In this document: positions 1 to 6,639 of the stretch, piece after piece
Numbering within the stretch: the first letter of the stretch is position 1
Layout of the letters: every line of letters begins with the position of its first letter
DNA from: Bdellovibrionales bacterium
Lineage (GTDB): Bacteria; Bdellovibrionota; Bdellovibrionia; Bdellovibrionales; UBA1609
DNA length: 6,851 nt
Assembly: GCA_020435085.1 (NCBI GenBank)
Contig: JAGRAB010000140.1
Span: 1-6,851, forward strand
Direction of reading: 5' to 3'
Notes under the pieces: model-generated
Databases searched by the model: none
Told to the model about the DNA's origin: nothing
The model's input: only the letters and a program-made list of their open reading frames with translations
Made by a program: the position numbers and the translations under genes

Positions 1-1
1 A

Positions 2-1804
2 TTTCTTAAAATTAAAACCGCTCGAAATGCTCAACGTGACAGTATTGAAACATATTCTGGGGATTACTGTCCAAATTCAGATCAAATGATCACGAGAATC
101 ATTAAACTGAAATATATCAGTGCTGATGAGGTGAATAAAAACCTGCGCATTCTTCCCTCTAAAGACGGAGAAATGGTCACCTACCCACCAACAAACTCAA
201 TTATTATTTCTGACTACGGTGCCAACGTGGAGCGGGTAATGAAAATTATTAATCAACTCGACGTCCCTGGTTTTGAAGAACAACTCGAAGTGATTCGCAT
301 TAAGTATGCAAAAGCCAAAGATATTGAAGATTTGATTTCCAAAATTATTAACAAAGGTGAAACTAACTCCAATCAAATTGGTGTTCCTCGCTTTCGACGG
401 CGTACAAACGATAATGACAGCGGCGGCAGTGGAGCAGAAAGCTTCTCACTTGTGGTTGGTGATGAGCGCACCAACTCGATCATTGTTGTAGGAAATAAAG
501 CCGGCATTGCTAAAATCAAACAACTCGTGACAAAGTTAGATTTTCGTCTTCGCCCTGATGAGCAAGGTGGTATTCATGTTTATTATGTCAAACACGGAGA
601 AGCTGAAAAAATAGCCGACACTTTAAACGGAATTGCCTCTGAATCTAAAAAAGCTCAAGAACAAGCCAGCTCACCACCCAAAGGTCCTATTGGTGCTAAC
701 CAAGAAATTCAAGTGGGCCCCGGTTCTGCAGCTATTTTTGGTGGCGACGTAAAAGTAACGGCTGATAAAAATAGCAACTCCCTCATTATCACAGCTAGTC
801 GCCAAGACTATGAAATTATCAAAGGTCTTTTAAATAAAGTGGATCTGGCAAAAGATCAAGTTTACGTCAAAGTGATAATTATGGAAATGAATGCTGAAAC
901 AAGTACCTCTTATGGCATTGATTACTATAAATTTGATGAAAATAGTAATGGGATTGGTCGAGCCGGATTTCGTACCAGCAGCGATCTTAACTCCGTTATT
1001 TATCCTACAGGAGATAAAGGGGGAATCCTGGGTTTTGGAAGCGGTGATATGATTGATATAAAAACTCAAGCAGGCACATTTCAAGTGGCATCTCTTGTTG
1101 GTTTAATTAATTTCTTAAAAAGTAATTTGGAAGGAAATATTTTATCGACCCCACAAATTATGGCCCTCGACAATGAGGAGTCAGAAATTGAAGTCGGTGC
1201 CAATGTCCCTGTGGGCCGAAGTGTACAAGCCACTGGCAATACAACAACAAACTCCGTCGATTTTAAAGATGCCACTATTAAATTAACCCTCACTCCATTT
1301 ATTAGCCCCGATACCGATAGTGTTCGCCTAAAAATTAATCAACAGGTGAATGAAGTCTCTGAGCAAAACGTAAAAGCCGCAGAACTGGCCGACTCTGCAA
1401 TGGCGACAACAAAACGTCTTATTAAAACTCAAATTGTTGTGAATAGTAATGACACCGCAGTGCTTGGTGGATTGATGCAAGATAAAGTGACTGAAACTGT
1501 TAGCAAAGTCCCTGTGCTTGGTGATATTCCCATTCTTGGTTGGTTATTTAAAGGTAAGAAGACTGAGAAATCTAAACTCAACCTCGTTATGTTTCTCACG
1601 CCAAAAATCATTCGTAACGAAGCTGACAATGCCCAATTACTCAGCTCAAAACTAAATGAACGCATTGATTTTGTTCAAAAGAATATGCGTGGTCAAGACC
1701 CCCACGGAGAGTACATCGATAAACTCCCAAGACGTGGTCAATCGGCAAAAGAGGAAGCCCTACCGACAGAATTGCTTGAGGAACCAGCTACCGACAGCTT
1801 CTAG
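2..1804 (+). CDS. gspD: GspD, T2SS outer-membrane secretin (5' partial)
   Basis: Secretin subunit that forms the multimeric outer-membrane channel through which folded exoproteins leave the periplasm. The frame is open from base 2, with 28 codons before the ATG at 86. Those codons (ending NSDQ, leading into MITRIIKLKY) continue the family's N-domain sequence, so the true start and signal peptide lie upstream of the window; 600 residues are visible. Counting from base 2: an N1-type repeat at about 29-90 (TNSIIISDYGANVERVMKII), an N2-type repeat at about 94-180 with a Gly/Ser-rich linker (DSGGSG), and an N3-type repeat at about 190-282 with the usual long variable loop. The secretin domain at about 286-540 contains STPQIMALDNEE, VPVGRS, and the signature VPVLGDIPILGWLF followed by LVMFLTPKIIR. 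The tail of about 60 residues after it is polar and may act as a pilotin-binding S-domain (inference). The TAG stop lies inside an inverted-repeat arm. Confidence 0.97.
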   Translation, partial: FLKIKTARNAQRDSIETYSGDYCPNSDQMITRIIKLKYISADEVNKNLRILPSKDGEMVTYPPTNSIIISDYGANVERVMKIINQLDVPGFEEQLEVIRIKYAKAKDIEDLISKIINKGETNSNQIGVPRFRRRTNDNDSGGSGAESFSLVVGDERTNSIIVVGNKAGIAKIKQLVTKLDFRLRPDEQGGIHVYYVKHGEAEKIADTLNGIASESKKAQEQASSPPKGPIGANQEIQVGPGSAAIFGGDVKVTADKNSNSLIITASRQDYEIIKGLLNKVDLAKDQVYVKVIIMEMNAETSTSYGIDYYKFDENSNGIGRAGFRTSSDLNSVIYPTGDKGGILGFGSGDMIDIKTQAGTFQVASLVGLINFLKSNLEGNILSTPQIMALDNEESEIEVGANVPVGRSVQATGNTTTNSVDFKDATIKLTLTPFISPDTDSVRLKINQQVNEVSEQNVKAAELADSAMATTKRLIKTQIVVNSNDTAVLGGLMQDKVTETVSKVPVLGDIPILGWLFKGKKTEKSKLNLVMFLTPKIIRNEADNAQLLSSKLNERIDFVQKNMRGQDPHGEYIDKLPRRGQSAKEEALPTELLEEPATDSF

Positions 1805-1930
1805 AAGCAGAATTTAAAAGGCCATCTTCTTTGTTGGCTTCACCCTCAACTTGTGCGACGTACAGAAATGTACGCCTCCGCGTCTCGGGTTTTGCCGCCT
1901 CGAATCTGACCATTTTAAATTCTGCTTCTA
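1802..1930. repeat. Palindrome-bounded 129-bp intergenic element with GNRA-type inner hairpin
   Basis: A perfect 18-bp inverted repeat (TAGAAGCAGAATTTAAAA at 1802-1819, its reverse complement at 1913-1930) encloses 93 bases. Inside, 1859-1864 and 1869-1874 (CGTACA/TGTACG) pair around a GAAA tetraloop. The middle (about 1851-1905) is clearly more G+C-rich than the flanking genes and contains CGCCTCCGCGTC and CCGCCTCG blocks. The left arm starts exactly at the gspD stop codon, and the right arm is followed three bases later by seven T. This architecture fits a short interspersed palindromic (REP/MITE-like) element or a structured 3' UTR. It encodes no recognisable protein. Dispersal in the genome is suspected, but no second copy is present in this window. 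Confidence 0.6.
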
Positions 1931-1964
1931 AAGTTTTTTTAATCTCAAAATCTGATTTTTTTCT

Positions 1965-2001
1965 GCCCGTTTCCCATTTAAAAAGAAACGGGCTTTTTTT
2001 T
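1965..2001 (+). terminator. Rho-independent terminator after gspD
   Basis: A perfect 9-bp stem (GCCCGTTTC at 1965-1973, GAAACGGGC at 1985-1993) with an 11-base loop is followed directly by eight T (1994-2001). There is no A-tract on the 5' side, so it should act only in the gspD direction. It sits 160 bases after the gspD stop and about 45 bases before gspE, so gspE-I probably depend on their own promoter or on read-through. Confidence 0.9.
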
Positions 2002-2004
2002 GAT

Positions 2005-2010
2005 TATTAT
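2005..2010 (+). promoter_or_regulatory. Possible -10 element for gspE
   Basis: TATTAT lies just after the terminator T-tract and matches five of six bases of the sigma70 -10 consensus. A transcript would start near 2017 and give a leader of about 30 bases before the ATG at 2046. No convincing -35 hexamer is seen at the right distance, since that position falls in the terminator stem. The call is therefore weak and rests largely on the need for a promoter downstream of the terminator. Confidence 0.25.
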
Positions 2011-2045
2011 TTGTGCTTCGTTGGACATTCAGCTATCGTTTGAAT

Positions 2046-3734
2046 ATGGCTGCATCAAACTTTGAGACACTCATTATTAAAGGCACCAGCTTCACTGCTG
2101 AACAGCTTGGGATTGTACTAAAATCTTTTGACTCTAACGGTAAACCATTGAGTCATTCTCTTGCCGATAAAAACTTTACCACTCCCGAAGAAGCTCTTTC
2201 AGAACTTTGCCATCATATTGGAGTCGACTTTATTAAAGATATTCCTGTCAATGACATCCCTGTGGACTTGGTCAGAGATATTCCTATTAATTATGCAAAA
2301 AACCATGAGGTTTTACCTTATAAAGACGAAAACACCCATATGCTCGTCTTAGTAACCAATCCTTTAAATCACGAAGCCATGGATGACTTAAGAGTCAAAT
2401 TTGGAAAACGCATTCACCCTCTAGTGACCACAAGCTCACGACTTCAAGATGCCATCAACCGTGTTTATGAAAAAAGCACAGCGGCACTCGAAGGTCTCGA
2501 TGACATCGAAGGCGAAGAGTTTGACCTCGACGACCCAGTAATCGACTTATTGGAAGCTGGAGATGATGATGCTCCTGTGATTAAACTCGTCAATACTCTT
2601 TTGTTTCGAGCCGTCAAAGAAAAAGCTTCAGATATTCATATTGAACCCTATGAAAAAGACATGGTTGTACGCTTTCGTATTGATGGGATTTTATTTGATA
2701 TCTTTAAACCATCTAAAAAGTTACAAAACTCCATTACGTCGCGTATTAAGGTGATGGGTAATTTAAACATTGCTGAAAAACGGCTTCCCCAAGATGGACG
2801 AATCCCTTTAAAACTGGCTGGAAAAGATATCGATGTGCGTTTAAGTACTGTGCCAACGGCATTTGGCGAACGATTGGTGATGCGTCTGCAAGATAGATCA
2901 AATGTGATTCTTGAATTAGAACAATTAGGTTTTTCCGCATCATCACTAAAAAAGATTCATGAAATTTTAAAGAAAACTTATGGTATCTTTTTGGTCACTG
3001 GTCCTACCGGGTCAGGAAAATCAACAACACTTTATGCAGCCCTTTCTAAAATTAATACTGTTGATAAAAACATTATTACTGTTGAGGATCCCGTTGAGCA
3101 ACGTATTCACGGCATTGGCCAAATTCAAGTAAACTCAAAAATTGGACTCACTTTTGCTAATGGACTTCGATCTATTTTACGTCAAGACCCCAATGTTATT
3201 ATGGTCGGTGAGATTCGAGACTTAGAAACTGCAGAAATTTCCATTAATGCTTCACTGACTGGTCACTTGGTTCTCTCCACGATTCATACCAACGACTCAG
3301 CAGGAGTCTTTCCACGCTTGATTGATATGGGTTGTGAACCATTTCTCATTGCGACCTCTCTGTTAGGAGTTGTTGCACAACGCCTTGTTCGTTTACTCTG
3401 CCCTCACTGTAAAGAACCTTATGAGCCCACCGATGTTGAGCTTGCAAGTCTTGGTCTCACTCGTGACGAAATCGGCGGTCATAATGTCCACCGTGCCGTT
3501 GGTTGTGACGAGTGCAATCAAAAAGGATACGGCGGTCGAACTATTATTCAAGAACTTCTCGAAGTCACTGATGATATTCGTAGCCTTGTGATGCAAAAGC
3601 AAGATGCTGGATCAATTAAAAAGATTGCCCTTCGCAATGGAATGAAAACATTTAGAGATCATGGGATTGAAAAAGTCTTACAAGGTCTTACCACCATTGA
3701 GGAAGTATTAACCAACACCCAAGTAGATATGTAA
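2046..3734 (+). CDS. gspE: GspE, T2SS assembly ATPase
   Basis: Cytoplasmic hexameric ATPase of the PulE/GspE-type secretion ATPase family that powers pseudopilus assembly through GspF and GspL. The product is 562 residues from the ATG at 2046. The N-terminal T2SSE domain (about 50-160) contains VDLVRDIPINYAKNHEVLPY and ends in a conserved-looking INRVYEKS. After an acidic linker (about 155-185) comes the catalytic core: Walker A GPTGSGKST at 319-327, Asp box VEDPVE with D348, Walker B DPNVIMVGEIRD at 381-392 with E389, and His box TGHLVLSTIHTND with H407 and H414. A zinc-binding loop has paired cysteines CPHC (452-455) and CDEC (487-490), a GspE hallmark. A GTG at 2013 would add 11 residues. 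I prefer ATG 2046 because the extension is not family-like and precedes the likely transcript start, but neither start has a clear Shine-Dalgarno sequence. Confidence 0.96.
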   Translation: MAASNFETLIIKGTSFTAEQLGIVLKSFDSNGKPLSHSLADKNFTTPEEALSELCHHIGVDFIKDIPVNDIPVDLVRDIPINYAKNHEVLPYKDENTHMLVLVTNPLNHEAMDDLRVKFGKRIHPLVTTSSRLQDAINRVYEKSTAALEGLDDIEGEEFDLDDPVIDLLEAGDDDAPVIKLVNTLLFRAVKEKASDIHIEPYEKDMVVRFRIDGILFDIFKPSKKLQNSITSRIKVMGNLNIAEKRLPQDGRIPLKLAGKDIDVRLSTVPTAFGERLVMRLQDRSNVILELEQLGFSASSLKKIHEILKKTYGIFLVTGPTGSGKSTTLYAALSKINTVDKNIITVEDPVEQRIHGIGQIQVNSKIGLTFANGLRSILRQDPNVIMVGEIRDLETAEISINASLTGHLVLSTIHTNDSAGVFPRLIDMGCEPFLIATSLLGVVAQRLVRLLCPHCKEPYEPTDVELASLGLTRDEIGGHNVHRAVGCDECNQKGYGGRTIIQELLEVTDDIRSLVMQKQDAGSIKKIALRNGMKTFRDHGIEKVLQGLTTIEEVLTNTQVDM

Positions 3735-3759
3735 GCTCTAAATAATTTAAGAGATCAAA

Positions 3760-4977
3760 ATGCCAGTATTTGAATACAAAGGACTTGATAAAAGCGGGCG
3801 CAATAAAAGAGGCACGATTGATGCCGATAATTCGCGAACTGCAAAAGCACGTCTCAAAAAAGATGGTATTTATGTTATCGAACTCAAAGACAAAACTCGA
3901 TCTGCAAGAAAATCAAAGTCAAAAACAAACCAAACTAAAGGCGTGAGCGTTCAAGACCTTTCCATGATGACAAGGCAATTGGCAACACTCCTTCGGGCCA
4001 ATATTCCCCTTGTTGATACTCTCACTGCCGTTGCCGAGCAAGTTGAAAACCCCATGCTTTCTGAAGTGATGTCATCTGTGAAGAATGATGTGAATGAAGG
4101 CTCATCGATGTATAAGTCTCTCACAAAGTACCCTAAAATTTTTGATACTATCTACCTATCAATGGTCGAAGCTGGAGAGATGTCAGGAACATTGGATAAA
4201 ATTCTCATTCGCCTCGCCGAATTTAAAGAAGCTCAAGCAAAACTCAATGCCAAAGTGAAATCAGCAATGATTTATCCCATTTTAATGTTTTTTTTCACAA
4301 TGATTTTGCTTGGGATTTTATTTATCTTTGTCATTCCAAAAATCACAGCTGTATTTGACTCAACTCCTGAATTAACTCTTCCTTGGTACACGATTATGGT
4401 GATTAATTTCTCTGGGATTTTAGTCAACTATTGGTACCTCATTATTGGTGGTATTTTTCTCATTGTATTTCTCTATCGGGCTTGGAAAGGAACTCCCAAT
4501 GGGCGCGCTCAATATGATCGATTGATTTTAAAGCTACCTGTTGTTGGAAAACTTGCTCGAATGATTGCCGTATCTCGATTTACGCGAACACTTTCTACCC
4601 TTCTCACAGGTGGTGTTCCGATGCTGAACTCCATGTCGATTGTAAGAAATGTCGTTGATAATGCTCTCCTTGCCCAAGCTATTGACAATGCCAGAGATAA
4701 TATTAGCGAGGGGGAATCCATTGCTGGTCCATTAAAAAAATCGGGGCAGTTTCCTCCCCTCGTTATCCATATGATTAATATTGGTGAAAAAACAGGCGAT
4801 TTAGAAAATATGCTCACTCAAGTGAGTGACTCCTACGACTTTCAGGTAGAAAACGCCGTCGACGGCCTAACATCTCTTCTTGAACCCATCATGATCATTG
4901 TAATGGGTTGCGTTATCGGGATCATTGTTTTTGCAATCATGGTTCCCATGTTTGAGTTGTCGTCTCTAGGAGGATAA
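3760..4977 (+). CDS. gspF: GspF, T2SS inner-membrane platform protein
   Basis: Polytopic inner-membrane protein at the base of the pseudopilus, thought to couple GspE ATP hydrolysis to pilin extraction from the membrane. At 405 residues it has the usual family length. The start MPVFEYKGLDKSGRNKRGTI is the typical GspF beginning and is followed by a basic linker (about 45-62). Two T2SSF domains follow, at about 66-190 (LSMMTRQLATLLRANIPLVD, SMVEAGEMSGTLD) and about 270-395 (FTRTLSTLLTGGVPML, INIGEKTGDLENML). Transmembrane helices are visible at about 171-195, 211-240 and 376-398. It starts 25 bases after gspE with a modest AAGAGA ribosome binding site (3749-3754), so it is very probably co-transcribed with gspE. 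Confidence 0.97.
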   Translation: MPVFEYKGLDKSGRNKRGTIDADNSRTAKARLKKDGIYVIELKDKTRSARKSKSKTNQTKGVSVQDLSMMTRQLATLLRANIPLVDTLTAVAEQVENPMLSEVMSSVKNDVNEGSSMYKSLTKYPKIFDTIYLSMVEAGEMSGTLDKILIRLAEFKEAQAKLNAKVKSAMIYPILMFFFTMILLGILFIFVIPKITAVFDSTPELTLPWYTIMVINFSGILVNYWYLIIGGIFLIVFLYRAWKGTPNGRAQYDRLILKLPVVGKLARMIAVSRFTRTLSTLLTGGVPMLNSMSIVRNVVDNALLAQAIDNARDNISEGESIAGPLKKSGQFPPLVIHMINIGEKTGDLENMLTQVSDSYDFQVENAVDGLTSLLEPIMIIVMGCVIGIIVFAIMVPMFELSSLGG

Positions 4978-4978
4978 G

Positions 4979-5029
4979 ATGAAATGGTTTTTGATTTATC
5001 TATATTTAATTGGAGGAAAAACTCGATGA
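4979..5029 (+). CDS. Possible 16-aa leader peptide overlapping gspG start
   Basis: ATG at 4979 opens a 16-codon frame, MKWFLIYLYLIGGKTR. It is preceded by a perfect AGGAGG Shine-Dalgarno (4968-4973) at 5-base spacing, and its TGA (5027-5029) overlaps the ATG of gspG (5026-5028) as ATGA. The arrangement is that of a translational-coupling mini-cistron, and the second GGAGG (5012-5016) that serves gspG lies inside it. The peptide is hydrophobic and Tyr/Leu-rich, with no known family recognised. The AGGAGG may instead serve the in-frame ATG at 4984, giving a 14-residue N-terminal extension of GspG. I cannot tell which from sequence alone. Confidence 0.35.
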   Translation: MKWFLIYLYLIGGKTR

Positions 5030-5454
5030 CACCAAAACAAAAACAAATTTTGAGAGACTCAAAAGGGATGACCCTTTTAGAAATCATGATTGTATTGGCC
5101 ATTCTTGGTGGACTCATGGCCGTTCTTGCAACCCAAGTCATGGGCCGATTTAAGAAAGCCAATGTGGAACAAACAAAAATTCAAATCAATCAAATTGGTC
5201 AAGCCTTGGATATGTACTATACAGATTGCGGGTCTTATCCTGCCACTTTAGAAGCATTGAGATCTAATACCGATAGTTGTAACAATTGGGGACCAGATCC
5301 TTATTTAAAAGACGAACCTCGAGATGCTTGGGGCAATCAACTTTACTATGAACGTGATGGTGGCAGTTATTATATTATGTCCTACGGTGAGGACCGTCGT
5401 GAAGGTGGAGAAGGTACTGCCGCTGATATTCGATCCGATCAACTCGGCAAGTAA
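5026..5454 (+). CDS. gspG: GspG, T2SS major pseudopilin
   Basis: Major subunit of the periplasmic pseudopilus. The product is 142 residues from the ATG at 5026, chosen because GGAGG (5012-5016) lies 9 bases upstream and gives a 14-residue leader of normal length. The prepilin peptidase site is G14-M15 (DSKG/MTLLEIMIVLAIL), with Glu at +5 of the mature protein and a hydrophobic N-terminal helix to about residue 40. Residue +1 is Met where Phe is most common. The C-terminal domain keeps the family pattern YLKDEPRDAWGNQLYYE and YGEDRREGGEGTAADI (about 93-135), where GspG proteins bind calcium. C68 and C85 could form a disulfide. An upstream in-frame ATG at 4984 would lengthen the leader to 28 residues. 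Confidence 0.96.
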   Translation: MTPKQKQILRDSKGMTLLEIMIVLAILGGLMAVLATQVMGRFKKANVEQTKIQINQIGQALDMYYTDCGSYPATLEALRSNTDSCNNWGPDPYLKDEPRDAWGNQLYYERDGGSYYIMSYGEDRREGGEGTAADIRSDQLGK

Positions 5455-5482
5455 TTGGGTCGTACGAGAATGATGGAGACAA

Positions 5483-6145
5483 ATGAGATTTTTAAAACCC
5501 TCATTGAACAATCCAAAAGGGCTGACTCTTCTAGAAATTATGGTCGTCTTAGCGATCATTACTGGAGTGGTCGCCCTTGTCATTCCCCGTATAGGAAATC
5601 AAAATAACCAAATGAAAGCGGCGGTTCGCCGCATGATGGTTTTAAGTAAACAACTTCAAGCCACTGCTCGGTTGCAAGGTGCCGCTTACCGTATCGTCTT
5701 TGAGCTTCCTGAACGAGAAGAAGATCAACAATATTATTGGATTGAACGATCCAATTCGAGCATCTTACTGCCCAAAGATAAAAATATTTTAAGTGATGCT
5801 CGAAAAAAGTTAGAAGATGAAAAGAAAGACAAAAAAAACGAAGAGGCCTCTCCGAGTAGTGAGGGCTTTTCAATGGATACGTCGATACTGAAAGGCAAAC
5901 AAACCCTTCCTTCTGGAATGCGCTTTGAATCTATTGAAGTGGTGGGCCTCGATCGTCCGATCGAAGCCGGTTACGTTTTTATTCACTACCATCCCGCCGG
6001 CCTCGTTGAAGAAGCAGCTATTCATTTAAAATATGGAGAAAAAAATAAAGATGGACTGGAGTGGACCGTGGCAATCCACCCTCTCACGGGTCAAGCCGAA
6101 ATCATTACTGAAAATGTTTCCTTAAAGGAGATTCGCCAGCAATGA
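5483..6145 (+). CDS. gspH: GspH, T2SS minor pseudopilin
   Basis: Minor pseudopilin, one of the set that caps or regulates the pseudopilus. The product is 220 residues, somewhat longer than usual for the family. The start has GGAG (5475-5478) 4 bases upstream, and the leader is 13 residues (MRFLKPSLNNPKG) with cleavage before LTLLEIMVVLAI, Glu at +5. After the helix, ALVIPRIGNQNNQMKAAVRRMMVLSKQLQATARLQ resembles GspH. The C-terminal part (about 145-215) has VFIHYHPAGLVEEAAIHL, matching the GspH 'G-x-x-x-E-A-x-I-H-L' pattern. A Lys/Glu-rich insert (about 98-128) separates the two parts. It lies 28 bases after gspG and its stop overlaps the gspI start by ATGA. Confidence 0.88.
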   Translation: MRFLKPSLNNPKGLTLLEIMVVLAIITGVVALVIPRIGNQNNQMKAAVRRMMVLSKQLQATARLQGAAYRIVFELPEREEDQQYYWIERSNSSILLPKDKNILSDARKKLEDEKKDKKNEEASPSSEGFSMDTSILKGKQTLPSGMRFESIEVVGLDRPIEAGYVFIHYHPAGLVEEAAIHLKYGEKNKDGLEWTVAIHPLTGQAEIITENVSLKEIRQQ

Positions 6146-6639
6146 GAATTAAACAACAAGGTTTCACATTAATGGAAGTTCTTGTGGCTTTGGCCATTTT
6201 GGCTGGAGCGATGGTCGTGGTTTCTTCTAGCTGGTCGGGAAATTTTTTAAGAGTTCGCAAATCCAACCTCTATAATAATGTGGCTTTATTACTCGAAAGT
6301 AAAATGTCCGAACTGCAAGCAAAGTACTATGGAAAAACTCTTGAAGAGCTCCCAGAATCTGAATCTGGTGATTTTGGCTCTGAATACAAACAGTATCGAT
6401 GGACCTTTACGACGAAAAAATTTGAAATGCCCGACTTGTCTTCCGTCTTTATTAAAGAGGGCGATGGTGACCAAATGCTGTTATCCATCGTAAAAAATAC
6501 GCAAGAATATATTTCTCAGTCAGTGAAAGAAGCCACCCTCACTGTTTATGTTAAAGGCAATATGAGCAAAGAAGTGGCCTTCTCTGTAACGACCTACTTT
6601 GTGGACTACACCAAAGATCTTCCCTTGGGAGGTCTATGA
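6142..6639 (+). CDS. gspI: GspI, T2SS minor pseudopilin
   Basis: Minor pseudopilin that in studied systems nucleates a tip complex with GspJ and GspK. The product is 165 residues, longer than many GspI proteins. It has a very short leader, MRIKQQG, with cleavage before FTLMEVLVALAILAGAMVVV, Glu at +5. The early segment NLYNNVALLLESKMSELQ resembles the GspI 'A-x-x-L-A-x-x-K' helix region, and the C-terminal strand VAFSVTTYFVDY fits the family. AAAGGAG (6124-6130) lies 11 bases before the ATG. The start overlaps the gspH stop by 4 bases, indicating coupled translation. The position between gspH and the expected gspJ supports the call over a generic type IV pilin. Confidence 0.9.
   Translation: MRIKQQGFTLMEVLVALAILAGAMVVVSSSWSGNFLRVRKSNLYNNVALLLESKMSELQAKYYGKTLEELPESESGDFGSEYKQYRWTFTTKKFEMPDLSSVFIKEGDGDQMLLSIVKNTQEYISQSVKEATLTVYVKGNMSKEVAFSVTTYFVDYTKDLPLGGL

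Noticed and set aside
86..88. ATG at 86 as the gspD start
   Set aside because: The frame is open back to base 2, and the preceding residues continue secretin N-domain sequence. The gene begins upstream of the window.
1802..1930. Integron attC site or CRISPR repeat
   Set aside because: There is a single unit only, with no core-site motif, no regular spacers and no integrase or cas gene nearby.
1831..2043. 70-codon + strand frame in the gspD-gspE gap
   Set aside because: It runs through the palindromic element and the terminator, has no ribosome binding site, and the translation resembles no protein family.
2013..2045. GTG start extending GspE by 11 residues
   Set aside because: There is no ribosome binding site, it sits against the terminator T-tract, and the added residues do not look like a family N-terminus. 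It is kept only as an alternative.
4509..5162. Minus-strand frames opposite gspF and gspG
   Set aside because: They are shadows of strongly supported + strand genes, with no promoter or ribosome binding site of their own.
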